In this document: one piece after another, positions 1 to 11,399 of the stretch
How positions within the stretch are numbered: position 1 is the first letter of the stretch
Layout: each line of letters starts with the position of its first letter
NCBI GenBank assembly: GCA_023374045.1
Contig: CM041776.1
Span: 319,511,925 to 319,575,924, forward strand
DNA from: Limonium bicolor
Lineage: Eukaryota; Streptophyta; Magnoliopsida; Caryophyllales; Plumbaginaceae
Direction of reading: 5' to 3'
Length of the DNA stretch: 64,000 nt
Position numbers and translations under genes: made by a program
The notes under the pieces: model-generated
Database searches by the model: none
Told to the model about the DNA's origin: nothing
Seen by the model: the letters and a program-made list of their open reading frames with translations, nothing else

Positions 1-683
1 TGCTCGTGTGTGGATTTTGTGGATTGTTCGTCGAACGAGTTGCCGTACTCAACTATGTAACTTTCAGGTGTTGTTGGAGTGGAGTCTACATACTCATAAG
101 CGTTATAACGCTTTCAATGGTCTATTACGATGCGATGTGTGGAGCCGGGGGCTTATTTGTTATTTGAGTTTACTGTAAATATAATGTTGCTTTACAGTTC
201 TAATATTAAACTATTTGCATGAAAATGGTTTGCATGCTCTCGACCAAATAACTGAATGGTCCGAGGGTGCATGACAGTCAGGTAATAACATACTCAGCGG
301 GGGCTGATTCCATACCACAAACTACCATTTTTGCAGGTATGCATCTTCCGGTGCCGGCAAAGAGAGTGACGCGCTGGGTAGTATGATTACAGTTATTCTA
401 ACATGCACTGTTGCATTTTGATACGAATCTAGAAATGTGTATAGGTTTTGGATACTTAGAAAGCTCACTGTGAATGTATTATATTTTGGTTTGGGAAGTT
501 TAGATCTATCTCTTGTTGTCACTGCGAGAAAATGTTTCGTATGTAAGAATATATCAGGAAGTACGTTATTACTCGTATGGGCGAGTAAGAACGGTGACAC
601 CAGTAGTTGACTTGTTGAGATTACCGCTGCGATTATATTATTAAGTAAGATGATTAGGAGTCGATTAGAGTAGGGGTGTTACA
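1..683 (+). mobile_element. 3' end of a Ty3/gypsy-type LTR
   Basis: Non-coding sequence ending in GGGGTGTTACA, the usual 3' terminus of plant gypsy LTRs whose 5' end reads TGTAACACCCC. Its last 65 bases resemble the last 65 bases of the LTR ending at 6693: both carry ACCGCTGCG about 50 bases before the same terminus. The rest is too diverged to call them copies of one LTR. The 5' part lies outside the window. A minus-strand open frame at 322-600 has no recognisable domain and is not regarded as a gene. Confidence 0.55.
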
Positions 684-2811
684 TCTGCACTCTGTATGAC
701 TGAGTGTTTTGGTATTGCACTTGTGCAGCTAATGATCAAGTGGGATAGCTAGGAATGTAGGAAATGTAAATCGTAGTAAACCTTTCTTTCACCAACAACA
801 TGGCATAAGCCAGTTAAGCAAGTTTAGTAGAAAACCGTGCGGCCTAAGGCCAAAGAAGCACGAAGAGTGTAACACACACTAACAATCACAAGATGTGAAT
901 TCCATCGGAATAAAAGGTGAAAGAAGATGTAAGGAAGTCACTAGGACCGACGCATAGAAAATGCAAGGTCATACAAGTAAAGAACACTTGTACTGAACCA
1001 GAAAAACTGGTATAATTCAGAAACAACTGACAACAGAGGAAGCACTACAGTTAGGTGGTGACTTGACCTCACCCGACAATAAGTCGGAGGAACTTAGCGA
1101 AAAATTGTGGGAGTACGAATAGTATGTATGATAGATAACCCGAGAGCTGGTTATAATCTAAACTCATTAAGTTTAAACGCGGTAAAAGAATACCACACTG
1201 TTAGTAAACCTTATTCCCACAATAGAGGGATAAAAAGGCTATGAGTAGCACATTTGGAATAACCAAAGAGCAATAAAGTACTAAGATTATCAGGGTCGCA
1301 CAGCAGAAGTTAGTGGACCCTAGCTAGGAGATTAATGTACCTAGTAAGTATAGCAAATTGGCTATTAATGCCTTAAAGCCTAAAAGGCTAGAACCGAATT
1401 AATGATGAGTTAAATAAACTCATATAGGAACTCTTGGTGCAAAGACTAAACTGTTGGTATGGTTAAGACCCTTTGACCAGAGCATATTCTATAGTATACC
1501 GTAGTGAAGCTAAACGCTTCAGTTTGCCCAAACTGATTAAACCAATGTTTAATAATAATAACATATGGTAGATTACGTGGGCGTAATCCCTTTTAAGGGG
1601 GGTAGAGCGAAAACCGCTGAATGTAAGTTTTATGAATAAAACACATAAACCGTAATGTGCATAGCACAAATGAGAATCAAATTGATGATTGATATTATGT
1701 TAAATAAACATAAGTATTCATTCATATTGTAATTATGGTAACTAGGCATTAGATATGCAAACACCATAGGATGAATGTACCCATCTTGTAACACCAGTGT
1801 AAGAGTATTGGTAAAGAAGAGTAATGAGTAGTGGACGGAACTCCACAAGTATTGTAGCCTTTGAAGAAGTAGTACGAAATGAATGAGAGTAGTAGATGAA
1901 TGAAGCTTATGAGTAGTGGAATCGTAGGTAAATTATTGGAAGTAAATTGAGGACAACTAAGTTTTACAAGTATGGTAACCCCTAGTTAGGATGATGGAGA
2001 GTAATAGATGGAAGTAGTGAAGGTTGGTGAAATGAGCATTTAGGTATTGAACCACGGAGTAAAGCATTTGGGAAGTAGAGTGAGGATGATCGATGGATTG
2101 ATTCCATCATTTGGAGATGTATGAATTCGTATCACGACTAGAAAGAGTAAAAAGATAGAAAATGAAAACAACTAAATTATTTGCTGTTTCAAACTGATGT
2201 GGGAAGTTGAACTTGATCCTGATCAGATCAAGGGAAACCGAACACAAATTGGGGTGGAAAGATAGTTCAACATTGATGCTGATCATATCAGGGTCGAATG
2301 ATTCTTGAAGCTCCCCTCAAGTGGTCACAAGAATCACACATAGGATAGAAGTAATGAATACAAATTGGAATTTGGAGTTGTATGCTTTAGAAAGATTTCT
2401 AATTAGTAGTTGTTAAAGAATTTTTCTTAGACTGGAGAGTAAGTAATTGTTGGAAGTTATACCGGAGAGATAGTAGTGTAGCATGTTATATTATTCCAAG
2501 GGCAACAGGACATAGAGGAGTCCTGTGTCGAGATGACCTGAGTGCCTACGGGATTGTGATGCGTATTGCATTGCTTTGGGGATAGCTTTGCACAGTATGC
2601 ATGTATAAAGTTTGTAATGAGGAACCGGACGGTTGATAGTAATATGGATTGGAGTAATTATTGTACATTGGTATGGTATGGAAAGGAGAAACATTGAGTA
2701 ATGAATTTGGGAATTGTAAGGAAGAGGAATGTATGGCTTCGGTATTAGGCAAGTATAAATGTGTAAGTATAGAAATCCCATAACCGCGAACAACTTTGAG
2801 GACAAAGTTCT
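684..2811 (+). mobile_element. Decayed interior of a gypsy-type retroelement, no intact ORF
   Basis: About 2.1 kb between an LTR 3' end (683) and a polypurine tract (2812). No frame longer than about 100 codons and no pol motif is visible on either strand. A second polypurine-like tract, TTAAGGGGGGTAGA, lies near 1594-1610, suggesting internal duplication or an older nested end. Positions about 2120-2340 are related, in reverse complement, to about 7480-7700. No sequence resembling the methionine-tRNA primer site TGGTATCAGAGC follows the LTR end, so this is a deleted or non-autonomous element. Confidence 0.5.
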
Positions 2812-2824
2812 TAAGGGGGGTAGA
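2812..2824 (+). promoter_or_regulatory. Polypurine tract before a 3' LTR
   Basis: TAAGGGGGGTAGA lies directly in front of TGAAATACCCC. In LTR elements this purine run primes plus-strand DNA synthesis, so it fixes the 5' boundary and plus orientation of the LTR that follows. Confidence 0.65.
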
Positions 2825-4928
2825 TTGAAATACCCCGAACTTAAATATAGGGATTGAAATTAATCTAATGCGTATTTAAGGGCCTAATGGTACCTAATTA
2901 ATATTGGTAAGGAAAAATAAATTCAAAAGAAATAAAGAAACGCTTGAAAAGCGAAAAAACGCTAAATAAGCGTTAAATGACCATAGGAGGTACGAGACCT
3001 CGGTTAGCGTATTATATGAATTATTAAGGCTTAATGATGCCTAAATAATACAAGGAAACAATTTCCAAAGAAAACGGATCCTTAAAATGGATTAAAAACA
3101 CAAACAAATCATAAAGCGCGTTTTCAAGGGAACCGGGAAAACGCGACTTTAAGCGGGTCAAATAGACTCGTAATAATTTTGGTTAACCAAATAGTCACTA
3201 ATAAACTTTAGTGAAGGTCTAGAGCCAATAAAATCAAGAAAACGAGAAAATAGTAAAAACTGTCAAAAACGGGAAGTTGTGGGGTTAAAGTGTAAATAAA
3301 ATGAATAAGTGTGTCCACTATTGAAAATAGAAATTAAAAATGTGAGTGTGTGCAGTGTGTGTGGCCGTGACTCCCTCACCCTCACTCTCTTAATTCTCCC
3401 TCATTAATAAAAAGGCAAAAGTAAACTAAAAAGCAAAAGTAACATGTTACTTTACTCACTCTCTCTCTTACTCTCTTATTTCCTCACAACCCTCACGTAC
3501 AACCCCTCTCCCTCCTCTCTATTTTTCTCTTCTTCCTCTGGTAGCTTCAGCGATGGCAATTTAGGAAGCCAAACAAAAAAACTCCATCTTCTCCTCCATC
3601 TTTGACCACTCAAATCTCCTCCAAAAATCATAAAATTTGTACCGTTGGAATCCTCTTGTCAAGGAGAACATTCCCCTCTGTTCAAAAATCAAAAATAACC
3701 ATTTTCATCTCCATGGGTATTCCTCATTTGAAGGTTTGAAACCACCATTGGAAGCCTCTTCTTCATCTTGTTGGTTTGAGGTAAAAAGAAATCCGAAAAA
3801 TCTCTCATTTCTAGCTCTTATTCGCATTATGAGAATTCCTAAAATGTGAGCTCTTGTTCCTTGTGATTCCAGCCGTTTTGGCTTCTCCTTGGAGCTGGAA
3901 ATGTTACCCTCTTGCTAGTCAAGAACTCTATCTAGTGAGAAAAAGGTAAAGTCACTCATAAACCCTAAACATATGCTCCTAGGCTCTAAGGTAAATTTCT
4001 AGGGTTTAAGTGTTAAATTAGATACTCATTAGTATCTTGGATATAGGATGTAGCATTGCCTAATTGGTGAACCAAGAACAAGGAAAGGAAAAGAAGAAAG
4101 AAAGAAGGAAGGAAGAGAAGGGAAGGAAAGAAAGAGGAACAAAAATCACAAGGTAAATGCCTTACCGTGAGTTAGGTTTGTATGGTGTAGTGTAACAGTT
4201 TTGAGTATTGGAAATGAGTAGTGTTTATGGAATGAGTAATAAGTATGTTGTGGTATAGTGAGGAAAAGTAATGTAACAGTTTCGAAGATTTTAAATGATG
4301 TTTGAAAGCTTGGGAAAACTTTGGGTAATGGATATGTATGTGCAGGAAGTCATTGTGTATTAGTGAAGTTGGAATGTAAGTATTAATATCTTGAATAAAC
4401 AGGTTGTGTGAATGAGTAATTGTGAGCTAATATGTATGTGTGCAATGTTAAAAATATAGGGGAAACTCTGCCCAAATTTGTATGGAAATAGGAGGATTTA
4501 GTTGTGTAAGAGGAGGAAACTACCTTGGTAAAAATCAGGTATATTTGGAGAATTCAAAGTGAGTGGTTTAACACCTTGAAACAGATTTGGAAGAGAATTT
4601 AAGTATTAGGATGGAGCTAGGATTGAGGCAATGCATTGAGGATGTTAGGAGTAGCATTAGTAGAGGGAGTATTGAATGGTAAAGATTTAAGGAAAAATCT
4701 GTAGCATTGTGGAAGGAGAAAACTGTAACAGAGAAGAGAATAACAGTGGAAAAATATGTAAGTGAACAGATATTGACAAAGGAGTTTAGAGAGTGGTTTG
4801 GGCTAGTTTAAAATGCTTAAACAAATTTAAAACATGCTAGATTATATATAGAAATATTAGGGAAGAGATTGGTAGAAGTTTGGAATTAAAACAAGCTCAA
4901 AAACTTATATATGTTGCAATACTGTAAC

Positions 4929-5265
4929 TAGTCCGGGTTTGCAAACCAGCACACAAACCGGACTAGCATGAAAACTCGGCAGAAAGTTTTACAAAGGGAT
5001 GGTCCGGGTTTACAAACCAAGACACAACCCGGACCACCCCAAAAATACACCCGAGAGATTTGCAAAGGAATGGTCCGGGTTTGCAAACCAGTCCCCAAAC
5101 CCGGACCACCCAAATTTTTCACCCGAGAGGAATAACAATGTATGGTCTAGGTTTGTAAACCCAGCCCTAAACCCGGACCACACCTAATTTTCACCCGTAT
5201 GTTGTTCCAGCGAGTTGGTCCGGGTTTGTAAACCCGGACACCAACCCGGACCAACACAAAAACTA
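4929..5265 (+). repeat. Tandem palindromic repeat, period 71-73 bp, 5 units
   Basis: Units start at about 4929, 5000, 5071, 5143 and 5216. Each opens with TGGTCCGGGTTTG (or a close variant), then AAACC and a short spacer, then AACCCGGACCA. One unit can therefore fold into a hairpin with 10-12 bp arms. The remaining half of the unit is AT-rich with a shared TTTTCACCCGAGAG-like tail. The array lies inside the 2826-6693 LTR. Confidence 0.85.
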
Positions 5266-6119
5266 CCCAGAATGTATTTTTAAGCTTGGGTAAGGATGGG
5301 TAATGATATTATAAGTTAATTAAGACATGATTGATGATGTTTAAAGGTCATTAAGGCCATGAACAAGTTTAGAAAATAATTTTAAGTAAGTAACTTAAGT
5401 AAATGAATTTGAATAACAATGGGATAGTAAGTATAAACTGGGAAACAGTAAGGGAAGTAATGAGTAAGGTTAGTTATGGATAATTGACCACCCGACTGTA
5501 TGTATGTGATAGGATTTGATTAGTCGAACACCGAAGAGGAGTCGGTGAGTCCGAAATCAATGGTGAAAGGTATGAATTCTTCATGCCCTGTATCCTAATC
5601 TGGTTACCCCGATTTGTGAGCTTATTTGACCACCTAATAAGATAAATGCACGAATCGGATTATATTGCACTTACTTGTGCTTGTCTACATTGTTCTCGAT
5701 ATTTGTCTTAAACAATAGTTTGTATAATTCATGAAATGTATGAATGAAGATGATGTGTAATTGTACCTTGTAGTGTACTTGTATAATGTATTGTATTGGT
5801 ATGGATGTGTATATGAATAATGTATTTATGTATGTGGTTGGATGTTGACTTCTACTAATTCCTAACTACCTAACTCCTAACTTAAGTGAGTAAATTGGAA
5901 TGAGTAGAAGTCCGATATAGTTTCGGCCACGCGTGAGGATGAGGAGACACAAGAGGTTGGATCCGATTCCTGGTTCGTAAGCTGGTCCACGGCCCAAATC
6001 CCTTAAGTGGGTAGCATCCTGGATTAGTGAACCAAGTAAATCCTGGTGGTGTGGTGGGGACGGTGTAGTCCCTGCCCAGAGGCCATACCGGCTTAACATG
6101 AGTAAGAGTAAGAAGTAAG

Positions 6120-6175
6120 TATGTATGAGTATGAGTATGAGTATGAGTATGAGTATGAGTATGTATGCGTATGTA
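6120..6175 (+). repeat. TATGAG microsatellite
   Basis: Runs of GTATGAGTATGAG in the LTR. They give a spurious minus-strand frame with repeated His-Thr. Confidence 0.9.
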
Positions 6176-6179
6176 TGAA

Positions 6180-6242
6180 GAAAGCTGACCCCTTCGGGGG
6201 TATGCGGTTATCATGCTCGGCGAAAGCTGACCCCTTCGGGGG
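6180..6242 (+). repeat. Two direct copies of a CCCC-TTCG-GGGG hairpin
   Basis: AAAGCTGACCCCTTCGGGGG occurs at 6181-6200 and again from 6223 to 6242, 42 bases apart. In RNA each makes a four-pair G-C stem closed by a UUCG tetraloop, an unusually stable loop. A T-rich run follows the second copy. The role, if any, is unknown. Confidence 0.8.
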
Positions 6243-6693
6243 ACATTTTTTTTAGTGTGCAGGTACCTGAAACGAATATGGTCAAGGAAGAGACCGGAGG
6301 CACACCCTTGTACTTAGAAAGTAAGTAGTTGTGAGAAAATGGGTAGAGGTAGACTCCTAGAGAGTATGTATGAACTTGGAAGTGACATTATAAATGTATA
6401 AGGACCCTAGTAGACTCGGTGAAGTATATTGTATTGTATGGATTGAAGAGGAGTAAGTATTGAATGGAGCATTGTTGCAATTGATTGATGAATGGAGTAT
6501 GTATTATAGATGTGTAGTACTCGGGATTCCGGTCCATCAGACCGATGCTGTAATCAGTAGTAGTAGCCTTGTTAGCCACGTGGGTGGTTAACGGCATTGT
6601 ATCACCCATTGTATGTAAGTAAGTAACCGCTGCGTGTATCTGATGTGTAAGGAGATTGGACGGTAAGCATGTATTAATGGTAGGGGTGTTACA

Positions 6694-8876
6694 CACACTT
6701 CCATAAATCGCCTCTTATAGTTGTAATCGTCAGTGCTCGGTTCTTGAATTAATATTGGGGCATACTTAAAATCCCTCTCTTTGATCTTCAGGTCATCATC
6801 TTGTGATTCTGGTATTTGAGTTTACTGTCACCCTATTCGGTTTTTATTTCCAATGTAGAGTATGAGCTATGGTCGAGCCATGCATCTTATGTATATTATA
6901 GAAAGTTTTCTTGATATTATTGATTCACCAATTGTCGGTAGTATATACATGATTACTATTGTTTGTTCATCAGGTATACCACAGTAGGGTTCCCGCTAAG
7001 GTTTCTAACAAGGTATAGTTTCCTCTCAATTGAACGTGTTCTTGCGGTTGTGAATCAATCATGTGAGTATTAGTATAACGTTTCTACTCTTTGTATTCTA
7101 CCATGCTTATAGGTAGGTTCCCATTTAATATATTGGGTTTGAATTCATAAAGAAAGACTTAAAGTCGATCTTTCCCTTCAGATTGCTATATGCCCATAAC
7201 TTATAAGCTAGCTTGAGAATACTCTTATTATAGGTAATTGTCTCTTGATCTCATATTTAATTTATTAACATGGTTCATGGAATAATAATAGTTAGTATTT
7301 CCTTCACAATTGACTATTTTTCCGACATACGCGGAGTTGTTTTAGCTATTTAATCTCCTCAGGGTAACCTGGACAACTTAACTCTTAATTTACACCTTCT
7401 ACATCACACATGCTTATCAGTCAAATTTTATATTAGATTTAAGAATAAATACTTACGTATCACAGAAATATTGTGACCACTTGTAGGGAGTCTCAGGAAT
7501 CATTCAACCCTGACGGGGTCAGCGTCAATGTTGAACTATCCTTCCACTCCATTTTGTGTTTGGTTTTCCCTTGATCTGACCAGGATCAAGTTCGACCTCC
7601 CACGTTAAATATCAAACAATCACGTAATTGTCATCTTCCAAATTTTTCTTATCAAACTTTGTGACGTGGTGAGTACTACATTTCCTCTTGGCCACTATAC
7701 ACCTAATCCAATATCTGTTATAACCTATACTCGAATCTAGGGTATTCCTTAATCCCCGGAACTAAGTTCCTCAAACTAAAGTTCCGATTGATCAAATAAT
7801 CAAGCGGGGAAGCCAGTTTTTCCTTTTGGCATAAAAAGAGAAATTCTTATTAAAACCTCTAGGTACATACTGTCTAATAATTATGTTCATCAATCATTTT
7901 AACTCTTAAATCCATCATACAAGTAATAAATTCAGTTATGGACTTGGATACCTTTGAATACCCTCTTCTCTTTAAAAGGCTCATCTAGTATTTAATTCAC
8001 CAGGGCTTGATTATTGCCTATACTTGGTTATCGTTACATGAAACAAAGACCGTCACAGTTAGCCTCCAAGGAAAAGTTTTTATAACCCGATCTACAATTA
8101 TGGTTCCACAAGTATTTCCTCCGCCTAAAAGCTTGGTTTCCTTACACCATTCGATCTCCATGAATCAGGTGAACCATATGTTCAACCTAGGTTAAGTATC
8201 TCTTAATATTAATACCATCTCAAAACTAAGGGTTTCTAGTTTGAATCCTACGGTTCGGTAACAGGATAATTAAAGCTTATTGTTTGTTTCTATCTTTTAG
8301 AAACGTGATTAATCCACAAACTCAATGGCTTCAAAAATAGGTTGATTAGGTGTAATAAATAGAGGATCTAAAATTCGTAGAGGTTGTATATAATGTTAGG
8401 AAGGTTTACGTGTAAAACAATTGTTACAAGCCAAGGGGTATGTTTTCCTACTTTTAAATTTAACTTCCACTCACTTTAGTGTATATATTAATTCAAACTC
8501 TTAATGTAACTTATACTACCTTCTTTGTAAGTGTCAAGGAGAGTATTCGTTACCATGTTTATATAAAAATTTATATTACATAGGGGTTAACCTTATTTGA
8601 TTTCTTGCGCCCTTATTCGCATTCATAAATTGAGCTGTCATGGAAGACGTATGCTCATATAGAACCATAAGGATGTGGGGACATGTGCCTTAAATAGGGT
8701 AGGTATATTTAATGATACTAGCCCCTGAATGTATCAATACTCCTCAACGTTTTAGGTTTACATCCTCCAAATTATATGTATATATAGCATTTGGTATTGT
8801 TATTAGGTAGTTCTCCCGACTTCAAAAAATATAGATTCAAAGTTTGTTTTCCCCTTTATTAATAGGAGTCCAGCAC
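6694..8876 (-). mobile_element. Decayed minus-strand retroelement interior (3' part)
   Basis: No intact ORF. Positions about 7480-7700, read on the minus strand, align with plus-strand 2120-2340. The shared features include GAACTTGATCCTG, AAGGGAAA and a GTTCAACATTGA block in the same order. Because that segment lies just before the polypurine tract in the left element, this copy is probably the 3' interior of a related element facing the other way. Its sequence would continue beyond the CACTA insertion at 19146 and beyond the TR-GAG insertion at 28779. Confidence 0.45.
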
Positions 8877-9004
8877 TGTCACTAGTGGAACGCGAGCCTT
8901 TAATGACGGTGGTTAATCACGGCTTAAACAGACACCGTGATTAATAGGAAGGCCGGAATTAATTAGCGACGATGATTGAATTAACCCGTAATCAATAATC
9001 GATC

Positions 9005-9171
9005 GGAGGTTGGCGCGCCTTTTTTAGGAGGGACTTTAGATGACATTATTAGTGTGAAACCGTAATCTAAAGTCCCGTGTTGACGCGCGCTTTACGGTCA
9101 ACGGACTTTAGATTACGGTTTCACTAATAACCGTCATCTAAAGTCCCTCCTAAAAAGGCGCGCCAACCTCC
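9005..9171 (+). repeat. Long subterminal hairpin of the CACTA element
   Basis: Arms 9005-9075 and 9103-9171 are nearly perfect inverted copies (about 70 bases), with a 27-base GC-rich loop that contains GACGCGCGC. Each arm holds two copies of an ACTTTAGAT(T/G)ACGGTT-type motif in opposite directions. Subterminal motif arrays are the TNPA binding region in En/Spm elements. Confidence 0.88.
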
Positions 9172-9248
9172 GACTAATAGTCAACGACGTCGTTTTGACC
9201 TGACGAAAATATTTCCCGTATATTTGATTTTTTCGACTCCGCGCGTAA

Positions 9249-9520
9249 TCTAAATTACAGTTAACGACGTCGTTTTACCAGTGTATTTTAGATTAATAAA
9301 AACTTTATATTAATGTGTTACCTATGTTTGAAACCCAACATATGCCAAATAATTATCGCGGTATTTTTTAAATTTCGTTACACTTTAGATTGCATTTAAC
9401 AACGTCGTTTTACCAGTGTATTTTAGATTAATAAAAACTTTATATTAATGTGTTACCTAGTTTAAAACCCAACATATGCCAAATAATTATCGCGCTATTT
9501 TTTTTAATTTCGTTACACTT
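9249..9520 (+). repeat. 135-bp tandem duplication in the CACTA 5' subterminal region
   Basis: The block running from TTAACGACGTCGTTTTACCAG through AACCCAACATATGCCAAATA to ATTATCGCG is present twice with a period of 135 bases and a few substitutions. A partial third start (ACGACGTCGTTTTGACC) lies near 9184. Confidence 0.85.
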
Positions 9521-9609
9521 TAGATTACGGTTTTTGTGGGAACCGTCATGTACAAAAGTGTGACTTTAGTTTACGGTTTACATGTAAAACCGTAATCTAA
9601 AGTCCATTT

Positions 9610-11399
9610 TTTAAAAATTTGCCTACACTCTGCACACTCTACTCACAGTAACTCTTCTTCTCTTTCGCGCTATCTTCCTCACTGAAATCGCCTCCTCTCT
9701 CCCGTCACCTTGCTAACGGCATCGCCGCCGTCGCTCCACCACCTTGTCACTCCCATCGCCGCCGGTCACCACCCATCTACCACTGGTCTCACCGTCGACG
9801 TCTCTATCGCGTATTGGTATGCGATCGATGATTGTCGTTTTTTCTAACTTTGTTCATATACATGCATTTCGATTGCAAGTTCTAACCTCGTTTGTATCGA
9901 ATCCTGAGAGTGTAATGGCAAATGTTCTAACCTTGTTCATATATTTGTGCCCAGATTCACAGTTAATTGCGACCTAGTTCGTGGGCTGATTTCTACACTA
10001 CTTGCCCACTTCGGTGCTTAGTTACGGTAACTTTGCAAACCAATCTGTAAACTGCTGTATTTTTTATTCTTAGCATTTAGTATTACAATTAATACATAAT
10101 AGTGTAGTTTAAAAATGCTACTACTTAAAACTGCCACAGGAAAGAAAGTAAGTTCAAGTATATTACCGATTCTGAAAAGGGAATGGAACAGAACGTAGCA
10201 TATCTCAGTTTCATAAATGTTGGGCATTAGCTTCAGGTTCAAGGTCTGCTAATCCCGTGTCTGTAACAATTTGTTTGAGTTTTGGTCTGGATTTAAAAGC
10301 TTAATGGAATATTTAAGTAACTGGGTAAGGAGTTAGGAGAAGATAATCAGTTGAAAGAAAAAAACAGACAGGGAAGAAAGCAAGAACACAACTCAGTTTT
10401 CTTTTTGATTTCAGTTTGGATTTCAGCTTCAGTTCCTATCAGATCAGGTTCTGACTAATTCTGCATCTGTAACAAAGTTGCCTTGGTTTAGTGAGTTAGA
10501 AACTTTATAACACACCAAATTGACAGGATCGACAGTTTAGAAAGGTTTGAGAATTCAAACACGTGACAACAAACAGAGAGGAGTCATACACATCTCTGTC
10601 TGTCTGTTTTCTTTTCTTCAGTTTCTATTTCTGTTTGAGTGCTGTGTGAATCTGTTCAGTAGAGGGCAACAGAAGATGTTGGGGCTGTTTAGTTTTAAAA
10701 ACTTAGACTTCTGTTTCTGTAAACTAAATACATCAGTGAAGATAAGTTTATGTATGTTACCAGTTCTAGATGGTGCGTGCGAATTTGACTTGAAAAAACT
10801 GATTTGGAGACGTTAGAAATATAGGGGAGATGCTGTCGATTTTTTCCGCGGTTTAGCTAGCATTTAACCTTGATTTTTTGATGAATTCTAATGTTGTCAT
10901 TTTTCATTTATGCATCAGGACTATGACTTTATTTAGGCTTCCGACCTCAACCGTCTTAGCATCGGCTAATCGTCTACTAGAGGTAAGATTATATATATAC
11001 ATATAATATTTGACAAACTACCAAACATAGTTATCCGCCCAAGATATACCTAATAGAGGTATATCTTCGACAGTCCCTGTCGGGACTGTCCACGATTGTT
11101 AAATCACACACCTAGGGTGTGAATGTGCTTTTAATATGTACTTTATTGATTATTTAGCAGTATCTCTTATTGTTCTTCGAATGCTATATTATTGATTAAT
11201 ATCATAATATCGTGCATTTGAAGAACTGTAGGGAGATACTGCCGAAATTTTCAATAAATTACATATTAAAAACACGTTCACCGGTGGGATTTAATACTAT
11301 GGATGGATTTAGGTTGATAAGATACAAAAGTGTAAAGACTCTGCCACGGGTGACGTGACGGTATGAAATGCCTGCCTTCATATAAATAGCTAGAAGGAG
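9610..11399 (+). other. Non-coding 5' leader of the CACTA element
   Basis: About 1.8 kb between the subterminal repeats and the TNP2 start. It opens with a pyrimidine-rich segment (9620-9790) typical of a plant 5' UTR. Several open frames (for example 9744-9977 and 10547-10816) match nothing I recognise. A long imperfect inverted repeat lies at about 11110-11285. Confidence 0.5.
11110..11285. repeat. Imperfect inverted repeat just upstream of TNP2
   Basis: The left arm has TTTTAATATGTACTTTATTGA, then GCAGTATCTC, then GTTCTTCGAATGC. The right arm carries the reverse complements GCATTTGAAGAAC, GAGATACTGC and TCAATAAATTACATATTAAA. Arms are about 65-70 bases with mismatches around an AT-rich loop near 11195-11205. 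It resembles a small MITE or foldback remnant. A shorter palindrome, GACAGTCCCTGTCGGGACTG, lies just left at about 11069-11090. Confidence 0.7.

Larger units (their letters stand above)
2826..6693 (+). mobile_element. Long (3.87 kb) gypsy-type 3' LTR
   Basis: Begins TGAAATACCCC right after a polypurine tract and ends GGGGTGTTACA, an imperfect TG..CA inverted terminus. The length is in the range of the large LTRs of plant chromovirus (Tekay/Del) families. It contains a CT-rich stretch (about 3370-3540), a five-unit palindromic tandem array (4929-5265), a TATGAG microsatellite (6120-6170) and two TTCG-loop hairpins (6189-6242). No open frame has recognisable homology. The partner 5' LTR is not identified with certainty, so a target-site duplication cannot be tested. 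Confidence 0.6.

Noticed and set aside
5882..6214. Minus-strand frame with a His-Thr repeat
   Set aside because: Translation of the TATGAG microsatellite in an LTR.
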